Assembly (NCBI GenBank): GCA_021295965.1
Contig: JAGWBI010000003.1
Span: 4,719 to 68,718 of the forward strand
Length of the DNA: 64,000 nt
Source: Dehalococcoidia bacterium
GTDB taxonomy: Bacteria > Chloroflexota > Dehalococcoidia > Lucifugimonadales > UBA3495
Direction of reading: 5' to 3'
Positions 1 to 7,174 of this stretch are shown here, piece by piece. The notes under the pieces are model-generated. The model saw only the letters and a program-made list of their open reading frames with translations, was not told the DNA's origin and ran no database searches. Position 1 is the stretch's first letter. The number at the start of each line of letters is the position of its first letter. A program made the position numbers and the translations under genes.

Positions 1-653
1 CGAATCCAGATTGACTTCATCCCAACCCGGTTCGCCCCAACCACGTCGTTGGACACATGGTCGCCGACGTGGATCGTCCCGTGCGGTGTCGAACCCAGCG
101 AATTCATAGTCATCATAAAAATTTCGTCAGACGGTTTCGCCAGCAAAACCTCATCGGAAAAAGTCAGCGCGTCAAAGAAGCCCAGCAGGTCGTGCCTCCG
201 CAGGAATTCTCGAAAGGTGTAACCCGGGGTCATGCCGGTGTTTGAAATCAACCCGATCCGAAGTCCCAAGTTGTGAACCGACTCCAGGGTGTCGCGGGTG
301 GCTTCGTGGAAACGGGGCGGGTAGTCGAAAAAGGATTCGGCGTAGATCCGCTCGATTTCAGCGATGGTGGGCTCCGGCAGACGCGCCACCAGTCCATCCT
401 CAATGAGGTTGATGAAAATCTCCACCTGGGTACGAAAACTCACGTCCTTGTTGGTGTTGCGCACCTCGCGACAGGCTCGATAGCAGCCTCGGTACGCCTC
501 TCGAATGTGGTCGGGGTCGAAATCCGCGCCCTGCCCGCCCAGCAAATCGCGAGCGCCGTCCAGTCGCACCTGCGCGCGTTTCAGCCCAAGTTCCCGGTTG
601 TCCAGGATGAGCGTTTGCCAGAGATCGAAAGTGACGGCGGTGATGTCAGCCAC
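1..653 (-). CDS. HAD-family hydrolase, 3' end cut by window
   Basis: Reading the minus strand from a GTG at 653 gives an open frame that runs off the left edge (about 217 codons visible). HAD motifs appear in order: motif I FDLWQT near residue 10, motif II LISNTG near 134, the motif III lysine in LLAKPSDEIF, and motif IV VGDHVSND near 200. The helical cap lies between motifs I and II, as in haloacid-dehalogenase-type phosphatases. The second motif I Asp is replaced by Trp, which is common in this subgroup. The substrate cannot be deduced. It starts about 40 bases after the amidase stop on the same strand, so it is probably the last visible gene of that operon. The GTG start is the least certain part. 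Confidence 0.8.
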   Translation of the reverse strand, partial: MADITAVTFDLWQTLILDNRELGLKRAQVRLDGARDLLGGQGADFDPDHIREAYRGCYRACREVRNTNKDVSFRTQVEIFINLIEDGLVARLPEPTIAEIERIYAESFFDYPPRFHEATRDTLESVHNLGLRIGLISNTGMTPGYTFREFLRRHDLLGFFDALTFSDEVLLAKPSDEIFMMTMNSLGSTPHGTIHVGDHVSNDVVGANRVGMKSIWI

Positions 654-691
654 GAAAATATCCGTTTCGGTTGGGGTGCGTCTGCCGAAGC

Positions 692-2104
692 CTAGAGCGG
701 TGGTCGTCTGGTGTGCCAATCGTTAGCCTGCTGATACGCGTAAGCCGCCCTCAGCACCGTATGTTCGTCAAAGTTGCGACCGGCCAGGTGCAGACCCACG
801 GGCAAACCATCGGAGGCAAACCCGCACGGCACCGATATGGCCGGCGACCCGGTGATGTTGTACACCCGGGTGTACTTGGTCAGCGACGGCACCGCCGGCA
901 GCGACTGGCCCGCGATGTCGATGCGGCGTTCCAGCAACACCGGCGCCGTAACCGGCTCCACCGGGCCGGCCAACAGGTCAACGCCCTCCAGAAGCCCGGC
1001 CACCTGTCCGCAGAAGACCTGTCGGGCCTGTTGCGCCCGGAGGTACTCGGCAGCCGAAATGAACAGCCCTTCCTCAAGGCGCTCTCGCACCTGTGGGTAT
1101 AGCTTGTCGCCGTCGCTCAGCAGCAGATCTCGGTGGGCAGCAGTAGCTTCAGCGCTGAGAATCGCGTTGCTGATGGGCTGTGCATACTCGTACAGGGGCA
1201 GAGAAACGTCCACGATCTCTGCGCCCAGTTCACTAAGTACGCCGATGGCGCGCTGGGTCAGTTCGGCCACTTCCGGGTCGATCTCCGTCTCGAAGTATTC
1301 CCGCACTACCCCGATGCGCAGCCCGCGCACGTCACCGGTAAGGGCGGTGGTGTAGTCGGGCGCCGGAACGTCAACCGTCGCGTGGTCTCTGGCATCGGCG
1401 CCGGCGATGGCGTTCATCGCCAACGCCGCGTCCTCCACCGTCCGTGCCATCGGCCCCGGATGGTCCAGGCACCACGAAAGCGGCGTCAACCCCGCCCGGC
1501 TCACCCGCCCGTAGGTCGGTTTCAGGCCAACAATCCCGCACAGGGCGGCCGGTATTCTCACGCTGCCGCCGGTGTCGCTTCCCATGGTGATGGTGCACTG
1601 ACCGGCCGCAGCCGCTGAACCGCTGCCCCCACTGGACCCGCCGGTGATCCGCTCGGGGTTCCAGGGGTTGTGCATGTGTCCGTAGTCGGCGTTCTCGCCC
1701 GTCGGGCCGAAGGCCAGCGGGTGCATATTGAGCTTGCCCAGCAGTATGGCTCCGGCCTGGTTGAAACGGGTCGCCACCGTACAATCTTCGGTCGGGGTAT
1801 AGGTGTCATAGAGCCGCGTACCCGAGGTTGTGCGCACGCCGGCGGTGTTGAACAGGTCCTTCAGGCCCACCGGTACGCCGTGCAGCGGGCCGCGATAGTT
1901 GCCCCGGCCGATCTCCTCTTCGGCGCGCCGGGCCGCGGCCCGCGCCGAATCCGCCAAAACGGTGATGAACGAGTTGAGCACCGGTTCGGTGGATTCAATC
2001 CGCGCCAGACAAGAGTCGATCACTTCAACCGGAGAAACTTGCCGGTCGCGTATCAACCCCGACAGCTCCCAGGCTGACATGTAGTGGAGTTCGGATCCCG
2101 CCAT
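692..2104 (-). CDS. Amidase signature family protein (GatA/AtzE-like)
   Basis: A 470-residue amidase signature enzyme that hydrolyses amide bonds through a Ser-cisSer-Lys triad. The catalytic Lys sits in VGLKDLFNTAG, the glycine/serine loop in GGSSGGSGSA, and the nucleophilic Ser in GSDTGGSVRIPAALCG; all three are intact. I start at ATG 2104 because AAGAGGTAAC lies just upstream; an in-frame ATG at 2188 would overlap the preceding gene and lacks this site. A 67-residue GatC/AtzG-like gene precedes it by 25 bases, which resembles the AtzG-AtzE arrangement. No gatB is nearby, so a stand-alone catabolic amidase is more likely than tRNA amidotransferase. The substrate is unknown. Confidence 0.9.
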   Translation of the reverse strand: MAGSELHYMSAWELSGLIRDRQVSPVEVIDSCLARIESTEPVLNSFITVLADSARAAARRAEEEIGRGNYRGPLHGVPVGLKDLFNTAGVRTTSGTRLYDTYTPTEDCTVATRFNQAGAILLGKLNMHPLAFGPTGENADYGHMHNPWNPERITGGSSGGSGSAAAAGQCTITMGSDTGGSVRIPAALCGIVGLKPTYGRVSRAGLTPLSWCLDHPGPMARTVEDAALAMNAIAGADARDHATVDVPAPDYTTALTGDVRGLRIGVVREYFETEIDPEVAELTQRAIGVLSELGAEIVDVSLPLYEYAQPISNAILSAEATAAHRDLLLSDGDKLYPQVRERLEEGLFISAAEYLRAQQARQVFCGQVAGLLEGVDLLAGPVEPVTAPVLLERRIDIAGQSLPAVPSLTKYTRVYNITGSPAISVPCGFASDGLPVGLHLAGRNFDEHTVLRAAYAYQQANDWHTRRPPL

Positions 2105-2129
2105 TGTTACCTCTTGGGAATGGTGGTTG

Positions 2130-2333
2130 CTACCGGCGAACCGGCACAAATGCCGATGGCGATTCCGCGCCGGAAACATCGATCTCATAGAGGCGGGACA
2201 ACCCTTCCCGCATGAGAGTTACGCGACGGCGCAGGTCCTCCATGGCTTCCGTGTCGGAAGTATCCAGGCCGGCCGCTCCGGCCACTCTCAAAAACCCCGT
2301 TTCAGAAAGCGGGGTTTCACTATCTGTGGGCAT
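2130..2333 (-). CDS. Small GatC/AtzG-like amidase partner
   Basis: A 67-residue protein encoded directly upstream of the amidase on the same strand. I start at ATG 2333, preceded by GCGAGGAAC; an ATG 36 bases further upstream is in frame but has no ribosome site. The protein has an amphipathic helix (EAMEDLRRRVTLMREGLSRL) and ends in a proline-containing tail, the general shape of GatC and of the AtzG subunit that stabilises AtzE-type amidases. The assignment rests on size, position and this pattern, not on a diagnostic catalytic residue; GatC-like proteins have none. It may equally be an unrelated small protein. Confidence 0.6.
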   Translation of the reverse strand: MPTDSETPLSETGFLRVAGAAGLDTSDTEAMEDLRRRVTLMREGLSRLYEIDVSGAESPSAFVPVRR

Positions 2334-2426
2334 AGTTCCTCGCTCGCTCGGTGGGAACGGATTAATCACCCTCCCAGCGCGACGGCTGCATTATGGCGTA
2401 ACCTGCCACCATTGGCAAATGACGCC

Positions 2427-2578
2427 GCTGACGCGGCAGGGCAATCGCATTTGGACAGGAAGGCATCCGTCATTCCCGCGAAAGCGGGAATCCAGTGGCC
2501 AAAATAGTAGATGGACTCCTGCTTCCGCAGGAGTGACGGGTGGGCCGGTTTGAAATGCGATTGCCCTGGCTGACGCGG
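2427..2578. mobile_element. MITE-like element with terminal inverted repeats and target duplication
   Basis: Perfect 16-bp inverted repeats, CAGGGCAATCGCATTT at 2437-2452 and its complement at 2553-2568, bound a non-coding 132-bp unit. The unit is flanked by an exact 10-bp direct repeat GCTGACGCGG at 2427-2436 and 2569-2578, which looks like a target-site duplication. Inside are two hairpins, 2472-2491 (GAAA loop) and 2515-2534. There is no transposase, so it would move only in trans. The CAGGG terminus and 10-bp duplication recall ISAs1-type elements, but this is a weak suggestion. The whole unit could also fold as one long cruciform. Confidence 0.75.
2472..2491. repeat. GAAA-loop palindrome, family A, copy 1
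   Basis: An 8-bp perfect stem, ATTCCCGC / GCGGGAAT, closes a GAAA loop, followed by CCAG. The same hairpin with compensated stem changes recurs at 49941, 55474 and 56213. This copy sits inside the MITE-like unit, and a second hairpin (ACTCCTGC-TTCC-GCAGGAGT, 2515-2534) lies 23 bases away in the reverse layout, as in paired REP elements. Confidence 0.8.
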
Positions 2579-2630
2579 CTATACTTAACCGGGCGCAAGA
2601 CGCCAACACGTCACCTCCTGTCTTTTCATC

Positions 2631-3404
2631 ATGATCTCCTACTGCACCGAATGCGGATCATCGCTGCCACCCCAATCAACGGCGTGCGCTTTTTGCAGCC
2701 CTGAACCTGGTTCGCTGACTGCAGGGCATGGCCTGTCAAATCCGGCCGGTTGGGGGGTGAGACCGGTTGCCCTGGGCGTAATCGCCTTGATTCCGACCGC
2801 GCTTTTGGTAGCCGCTCTCGCCGTGTTGATTCCCCTGCCGTTGGCAACGGTCGTCTCGGCGGCTTGGTTGGGTTGCGTTCAGATTTTGTTGGTGTGGCTG
2901 CTCGCGATGCGGGCCTGGCCGCCGTCATTGCCCGTGCTGGGCCTGAAACGCCCCGACGGTTCTCTCGTCAAAGCAGCCCTCCTGGCGTTGGCCGCGATTA
3001 TATGCAGCCTGGGGTTCGCGCAACTGTACACCATGGCCGTTACTGCCCTGGGATGGGAAATCCTGTCTCCGCCGGAATTGCCGTCGGAGTTGCTGCTGCC
3101 CGGAGGTGCCGCGATCCTGAGCGTTCTGGCCCTGGCGGTTTTGACCCCTCTTGCCGAGGAGATTTTCTTCCGCGGGTTCGTTCAGCGCGGGTTGGTCAAC
3201 CGATGGGGACCGCTTCCCGGAATGATTGTATCCGCCGCCGTGTTTTCAGGACTGCACTTCTCGCCGGCAGTGCTTCTGCCAGTTTTTGTCACCGGTCTGC
3301 TTTTGGGGGCGCTCTATTGGCGCACCGGGTCGCTGTGGCCGTGTATCGCAGTCCACGCTGCCCAGAATTTCGTGGCAGTCCTCACCATTATGCTGGAACT
3401 GTAG
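2631..3404 (+). CDS. CPBP-family intramembrane metalloprotease with N-terminal zinc ribbon
   Basis: A 257-residue membrane protein. Residues 5-22 hold a zinc-ribbon pattern (CTECGSSL...CAFC), followed from about residue 40 by seven or so hydrophobic segments. The CPBP (CAAX protease/bacteriocin-processing) motifs are present: EEIFFRG near residue 180, SGLHF near 208 and a late His-containing segment (AVHAAQNF) near 248. These supply the Glu and His residues of the intramembrane metalloprotease. The zinc ribbon is an accessory domain often seen on such proteins. Its substrate is unknown. It starts 50 bases beyond the MITE-like unit and ends 67 bases before trpA. Confidence 0.85.
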   Translation: MISYCTECGSSLPPQSTACAFCSPEPGSLTAGHGLSNPAGWGVRPVALGVIALIPTALLVAALAVLIPLPLATVVSAAWLGCVQILLVWLLAMRAWPPSLPVLGLKRPDGSLVKAALLALAAIICSLGFAQLYTMAVTALGWEILSPPELPSELLLPGGAAILSVLALAVLTPLAEEIFFRGFVQRGLVNRWGPLPGMIVSAAVFSGLHFSPAVLLPVFVTGLLLGALYWRTGSLWPCIAVHAAQNFVAVLTIMLEL

Positions 3405-3471
3405 AAAATTGCCGAGCCGACCTAGTGGTAAGATAATTCATCCGACAACGCAACCAACATCGGGGTTTTAC

Positions 3472-4284
3472 ATGGCGACCCAACCTGCTACCACCACCGA
3501 CCGCATCGCCGCCAAGTTCGCGTCCATCAAGTCTGAGGGCCGGCCCGGCCTGGTAGTTTTCGTAACCGTGGGTCACCCATACCGGGAAGCCGCCCTGGAG
3601 GTCGTGCCCCGGCTGGTGGCCGCCGGCGCCGACGCCATCGAGCTGGGCGTCCCCTTCAGCGATCCCATCGGGGAGGGGCCGGTTATCCAGCAATCTAGTT
3701 ATTTGGCGTTGCAGAACGGGGTAACCCTGCGCGATTGCCTCGATACAGCGGCCAACCTCCGCCCAGAAATCGGCGACACTCCGTTGATTTTGATGGGATA
3801 CTACAACACCTTCCTGACCTATGGTTTGGAGCGTTTCGCCGCCGATTGCGCCGCCGCTACCGTTGACGGCCTCATCATCGTTGATCTTCCCAGCTCGGAG
3901 GCCCATGCCCTGGTCGCCCAACTCGCCCCCTATGGCGTCCACCTGGTACCTTTGTTGGCCCCGACCAGCACGGATGAGAGCATCGCGAACTCTGTGAACA
4001 TCGGCGGAGGGTTCGTTTATTGCACCAGCGTGACCGGCATCACCGGGGCGCGCTCCGAGGTATCCGAACGCGGCCTGGATCTAGTGGACCGAGTGCGCCA
4101 GCATACCGATCTGCCCTTGGCAATCGGCTTCGGCATTTCCCGCCGGGAGCACGTTCTCGAGGTGGGCAAGCGCGCCGATGCCGCCGTGGTCGGAAGCGCC
4201 CTCGTCCGCGCCCTGGGCGACGGCTCCGATGACGGCGCGGCAGAACGCGGCGCCCAGGTGGTGGCCGAACTGGCGGGTCGGTGA
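3472..4284 (+). CDS. trpA: Tryptophan synthase alpha chain
   Basis: A 270-residue TIM-barrel protein that cleaves indole-3-glycerol phosphate to indole and glyceraldehyde 3-phosphate. The start at ATG 3472 gives the usual family length; upstream in-frame codons extend into the CPBP gene. The signature region ELGVPFSDPIGEGPVIQ is clear, with catalytic Glu49 (E. coli numbering) kept; the position of Asp60 is Glu here. Later barrel motifs include LMGYYNTFLTYG, VDLPSSEA and the phosphate-binding GFGISRREHV and AVVGSALV. No trpB or other trp gene is in the window, so the partner is elsewhere. It lies just upstream of the attenuator-controlled DAHP synthase, so two aromatic pathway genes are neighbours. 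Confidence 0.95.
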   Translation: MATQPATTTDRIAAKFASIKSEGRPGLVVFVTVGHPYREAALEVVPRLVAAGADAIELGVPFSDPIGEGPVIQQSSYLALQNGVTLRDCLDTAANLRPEIGDTPLILMGYYNTFLTYGLERFAADCAAATVDGLIIVDLPSSEAHALVAQLAPYGVHLVPLLAPTSTDESIANSVNIGGGFVYCTSVTGITGARSEVSERGLDLVDRVRQHTDLPLAIGFGISRREHVLEVGKRADAAVVGSALVRALGDGSDDGAAERGAQVVAELAGR

Positions 4285-4349
4285 AAGTCGCGCTGAAGGC
4301 GCGGGCGCTGACGGGTCCAACGCAACGGAGAATATCAGCGTGGAATCCG

Positions 4350-4378
4350 TTGACAATGCCCGCCGGTGGGTTTACGAT
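4350..4378 (+). promoter_or_regulatory. Sigma-70-type promoter of the DAHP synthase leader
   Basis: TTGACA at 4350-4355, a 17-base spacer and TACGAT at 4373-4378 form a near-consensus promoter in the gap after trpA. The predicted transcription start (4384-4388) falls on or just before the ATG of the leader peptide at 4388, so the transcript would be leaderless or almost so. Confidence 0.75.
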
Positions 4379-4387
4379 TTCTGTGCA

Positions 4388-4492
4388 ATGAGTACAGCCT
4401 GCCGCCAAATCGCATACGGTTATTACCGCCCCTTCTGGTTTTACGCTTACCGCCGCCCGGTAGGCGAGCATCCGGCGTGGGAAACCCGTTAA
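4388..4492 (+). CDS. Aromatic amino acid leader peptide (attenuator)
   Basis: A 34-codon reading frame between the promoter and an intrinsic terminator ahead of the DAHP synthase gene. Residues 10-21 read YGYYRPFWFYAY: eight of twelve are Tyr, Phe or Trp, with a further Trp at residue 31. This is the classic signature of a leader peptide whose translation senses charged aromatic tRNAs, as with pheL and trpL in enterobacteria. There is no Shine-Dalgarno sequence; the -10 box ends nine bases before the ATG, suggesting leaderless translation. A segment just past the aromatic codons (4468-4476) can pair with 4524-4532 in the terminator top and loop (8 of 9 pairs), giving a candidate antiterminator that a stalled ribosome would leave free and a terminating ribosome would cover. 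Confidence 0.8.
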   Translation: MSTACRQIAYGYYRPFWFYAYRRPVGEHPAWETR

Positions 4493-4514
4493 ACTTGGTT
4501 ACAACCACTTTGGC

Positions 4515-4552
4515 AGGACTTCAGCCGGACGCAGGCTGAAGTCCTTTTCGTT
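4515..4552 (+). terminator. Attenuator terminator upstream of DAHP synthase
   Basis: A perfect 12-bp stem (AGGACTTCAGCC at 4515-4526 with its complement at 4534-4545) encloses a 7-base loop and runs into TTTTCGTT. It lies 22 bases after the leader peptide stop and 63 bases before the DAHP synthase start, so it can only serve to stop transcription before that gene. Confidence 0.85.
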
Positions 4553-4614
4553 GGAATACAGCCTCAACTCACCGGCGCCAGCGGCGAACCCTTCAACAAC
4601 GGAGGATGAAAAAG

Positions 4615-5664
4615 ATGGCAATCTCACCGGCAAAAGATGTGAACGTAACGAGCAACAACGCCCTGATCCGACCGTCGGAACTGGAGGAGAGTATCCCCCT
4701 CAGCTCCACGGCTGAAGCCACCGTCCTCGAAGGGCGGCGACAGCTGGAAGCCGTCCTCAACGGTGAGGATGAGCGCTTTGCGGTCATCGTGGGCCCCTGC
4801 TCCATACACGATCAGTCCGCCGCTCTGGACTACGCCGAGCGGCTCAAGCCCCTTGCCGACCGGCTCAGCGACCGGATCATGGTCGTCATGCGGGTTTATT
4901 TCGAGAAGCCCCGCACTACTGTCGGCTGGAAGGGCCTCATTTACGACCCCAATCTGAACGACACCTACCAGATTGAAGACGGCCTGCATCGCGCCCGCAA
5001 ACTCCTGATGGATCTCTCCGAAGCCGGCCTGTATTCCGCCACCGAGTTCCTGGACCCCATCGTACCGCAGTACGTGGCGGATCTGGTTACCTGGGCTGCC
5101 ATCGGAGCCCGCACTACGGAGAGCCAGATCCACCGCCAGATGGCGTCCGGCCTGTCCATGCCCGTTGGCTTTAAGAACGGCACCGACGGGGATCCCCAGA
5201 CCGCGGTGGATGCCCTCGTCGCGGCCGGCACCCCGCAGGCCTTCCTCGGCATTGACCATGACGGCCAGGCTTCCATCGTCGAAACTCGCGGCAACCGCAA
5301 CTGCCACTTGGTGATGCGCGGCGGGCGGAGCGGCACCAACTTCGACTCCCGCTCCATCTCTGCCGCCGCCGAAGCCCTGCGCAAGGCTGACGCTCCGGCT
5401 CCAATCGTGGTCGATTGCAGCCACGGCAACTCCAACAAAGACCACACTCGCCAACACATCGCCTTCCGCGACGTCCTGGGGCAGCGCCTGGAGGGGAACC
5501 CGGACCTGATCGGTGTGATGCTGGAGAGCAATATCAACGCCGGCGCGCAGAAGCTCGGGCCGAATCCCGCTGAACTGGAGTATGGAGTCTCCATCACCGA
5601 CTCCTGCATCAGTTGGGAGGAAACGGTGGAGCTTCTGGATTGGGCCTACGACCGGTTGGGCTAA
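4615..5664 (+). CDS. 3-deoxy-7-phosphoheptulonate (DAHP) synthase, class I
   Basis: First enzyme of the shikimate pathway: condenses phosphoenolpyruvate and erythrose 4-phosphate. The 349-residue protein matches class I AroF/G/H enzymes: GPCSIHD near residue 60, KPRTTVGWKGLIYDP near 103, GFKNGTDGD near 185, the metal ligand His in VDCSHGNSNKDH near 268, and a late ESNINAG segment. GGAGG at 4601-4605 is nine bases from ATG 4615 but touches the alternative ATG at 4606, so I choose 4615. AroF, AroG and AroH cannot be told apart by eye. Expression is probably controlled by the aromatic leader peptide and terminator just upstream. Confidence 0.95.
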   Translation: MAISPAKDVNVTSNNALIRPSELEESIPLSSTAEATVLEGRRQLEAVLNGEDERFAVIVGPCSIHDQSAALDYAERLKPLADRLSDRIMVVMRVYFEKPRTTVGWKGLIYDPNLNDTYQIEDGLHRARKLLMDLSEAGLYSATEFLDPIVPQYVADLVTWAAIGARTTESQIHRQMASGLSMPVGFKNGTDGDPQTAVDALVAAGTPQAFLGIDHDGQASIVETRGNRNCHLVMRGGRSGTNFDSRSISAAAEALRKADAPAPIVVDCSHGNSNKDHTRQHIAFRDVLGQRLEGNPDLIGVMLESNINAGAQKLGPNPAELEYGVSITDSCISWEETVELLDWAYDRLG

Positions 5665-5717
5665 GGGCGGCCGCTACGCTTACTGACCGCCGCAAGTTCG
5701 CAAGCGTTCCCACCAAC

Positions 5718-5755
5718 GGTCGGGGCGGGTTAGAAACCCGTCCCGACCTATTTTT
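5718..5755 (+). terminator. Intrinsic terminator after DAHP synthase
   Basis: A 14-bp stem with one G-T pair (GGTCGGGGCGGGTT at 5718-5731 with AACCCGTCCCGACC at 5735-5748) is followed by TATTTTT. The GGGGCGGGTT core resembles the family B palindromes at 37427 and 50547, so a dispersed repeat may have been recruited as a terminator. Confidence 0.8.
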
Positions 5756-5759
5756 GCCG

Positions 5760-5768
5760 TGCTATAAT
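5760..5768 (+). promoter_or_regulatory. Extended -10 promoter for acetyltransferase gene
   Basis: TGCTATAAT at 5760-5768, a TG-N-TATAAT extended -10 box, directly follows the DAHP synthase terminator and lies 79 bases before the acetyltransferase start. The identical nonamer precedes nuoA. Confidence 0.6.
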
Positions 5769-5847
5769 CGACGAAGACGTGTGACATAAACTAGCGCAAC
5801 CGGGCGTCCCCACATCAACCGCCGTTGCAGTTTGAGGAGGCCGGAAT

Positions 5848-6432
5848 ATGTTCCCCCAAGTTAGCCTGACTAACGAGGTTTCCCGAGACGACGTTTCGCG
5901 AGTGCGCGATTGGCTTCGCGATCCCGAGGTCAGTTCCCTGTGGTACGGCACCGACGATGCCGACGGTCACGCCCTCCACATCGGATACTCTCCCGAGGCC
6001 ATCCAGAACGCCGACGATACCGAGTGGCAACAGGTGTTCAGCCAGGACGAGCGGCGAATATACTCGATTTACTCCACCGACGAAGCCCATATCGGCGAGG
6101 GCCAATTGCTCGTCGAGTGGCCCCTGGAAGAAGCTCAACTCTTCATTCTCATCGGCCGCAAGGACCTCTGGCACCATCACTACGGTACGGCGGCCCTGGT
6201 TTCCCTGCTGGATGAGGCTTTCGACAATCTGGAACTGCACCGGATTTGGGTGGACGTCCCGGAGTACAACGAACACGCCCTGCAGATGTTCCGCCACCTG
6301 GGGTTTGTGTTGGAGGGTCATCTGCGCCGGACCCACCGCAAGGACGGCAACTGGTACGACTCCTTTGCCATGGGCCTGCTGGTCGATGAATACCACCGCC
6401 GCCGCAGTCGGGTGCTGGCACAATACGCCTGA
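5848..6432 (+). CDS. GNAT-family N-acetyltransferase (RimJ/RimL type)
   Basis: A 194-residue GNAT protein, expected to move an acetyl group from acetyl-CoA to an amine. The C-terminal half has the fold's markers: a strand with FILIGRKDLWHHHYGTAAL corresponding to the acetyl-CoA pyrophosphate loop, then NLELHRIWVDVPEYNEHALQ and MFRHLGFVLEGHLR, the typical RimJ/RimL ending. GAGGAGG lies 8 bases upstream of the ATG. The substrate cannot be told. It begins a plus-strand run with the CMP-kinase-like gene and the rhomboid gene. Confidence 0.85.
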   Translation: MFPQVSLTNEVSRDDVSRVRDWLRDPEVSSLWYGTDDADGHALHIGYSPEAIQNADDTEWQQVFSQDERRIYSIYSTDEAHIGEGQLLVEWPLEEAQLFILIGRKDLWHHHYGTAALVSLLDEAFDNLELHRIWVDVPEYNEHALQMFRHLGFVLEGHLRRTHRKDGNWYDSFAMGLLVDEYHRRRSRVLAQYA

Positions 6433-6461
6433 AAAACGGCTCACGGGATGGAGGGGCGCTA

Positions 6462-7172
6462 ATGCCAGTCATCACCATCAACGGCGTCATCGGCAGCGGG
6501 ACGCTGGAAATCGGCCACCTCGTCGCCCAGAACATGGGCCTCAACTACGTTGACCGCTACATCTTTTCCGAAGCGGCTCGGCTGGTCGGTTCGCCGGTGA
6601 GCCAACTCATCGAAAAAGAGCAGCGCGTGGTGCCCTTCCGCGAGAGGGTCGCCCGCTTCATGCAAACCGTGCTGGAACGTTCCGCAGTGGCCGGCGCCGG
6701 CGCCGAACCGTACTTCGGCCGCGGCATCGAAATGCTCCCTGCCGAGGCCTATACTGAATTGGTCTCCGACGCAGCCTCGGCCTCCACCGTACACGACCGC
6801 GCTTTCATTGAAGCCACCACTTCGGTAATCAAAGAACTGGCCGGCGGTGGCGACGTAGTGATTATCGGGCGCGGCAGCAACATGATCCTCGCCGATACGC
6901 CCGGCGTCGTCCACGTGGGGCTCCTCGCTCCCCTGGACGTTCGCGTGGACACCATGGCGAAGCGGGAGTTGTTCACCCCCGACGAAGCCAGATCCTACGC
7001 CGAGGAATTGGAAAACGCCCGTGTGACCTTCTATCGCAAGTTTTTCCGGGTCAACGCCAACGACCCCACCAAGTACCACCTGATGCTGAACATCGGGCGG
7101 ATCTCCCAGAGCACCGCTGCTGAGATTATCGCCCACGCCGCCGAAGACATCACCACAGCGCCCACCAAGTAG
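6462..7172 (+). CDS. Cytidylate kinase-like family protein
   Basis: A 236-residue protein resembling the cytidylate-kinase-like family. The N-terminal strand and P-loop read ITINGVIGSGTLEIG: the loop shape is kept, but the lysine of the usual GSGK is Thr. The following segments LVAQNMGLNYVDRYIF and VVIIGRGSNMIL are typical of the family, as is the C-terminal half with YRKFF and YHLMLNIGRIS. If the Lys is truly absent, nucleotide phosphoryl transfer may be weak or lost. It ends two bases before the rhomboid gene's TTG start, implying coupled translation. Confidence 0.75.
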   Translation: MPVITINGVIGSGTLEIGHLVAQNMGLNYVDRYIFSEAARLVGSPVSQLIEKEQRVVPFRERVARFMQTVLERSAVAGAGAEPYFGRGIEMLPAEAYTELVSDAASASTVHDRAFIEATTSVIKELAGGGDVVIIGRGSNMILADTPGVVHVGLLAPLDVRVDTMAKRELFTPDEARSYAEELENARVTFYRKFFRVNANDPTKYHLMLNIGRISQSTAAEIIAHAAEDITTAPTK

Positions 7173-7174
7173 CC

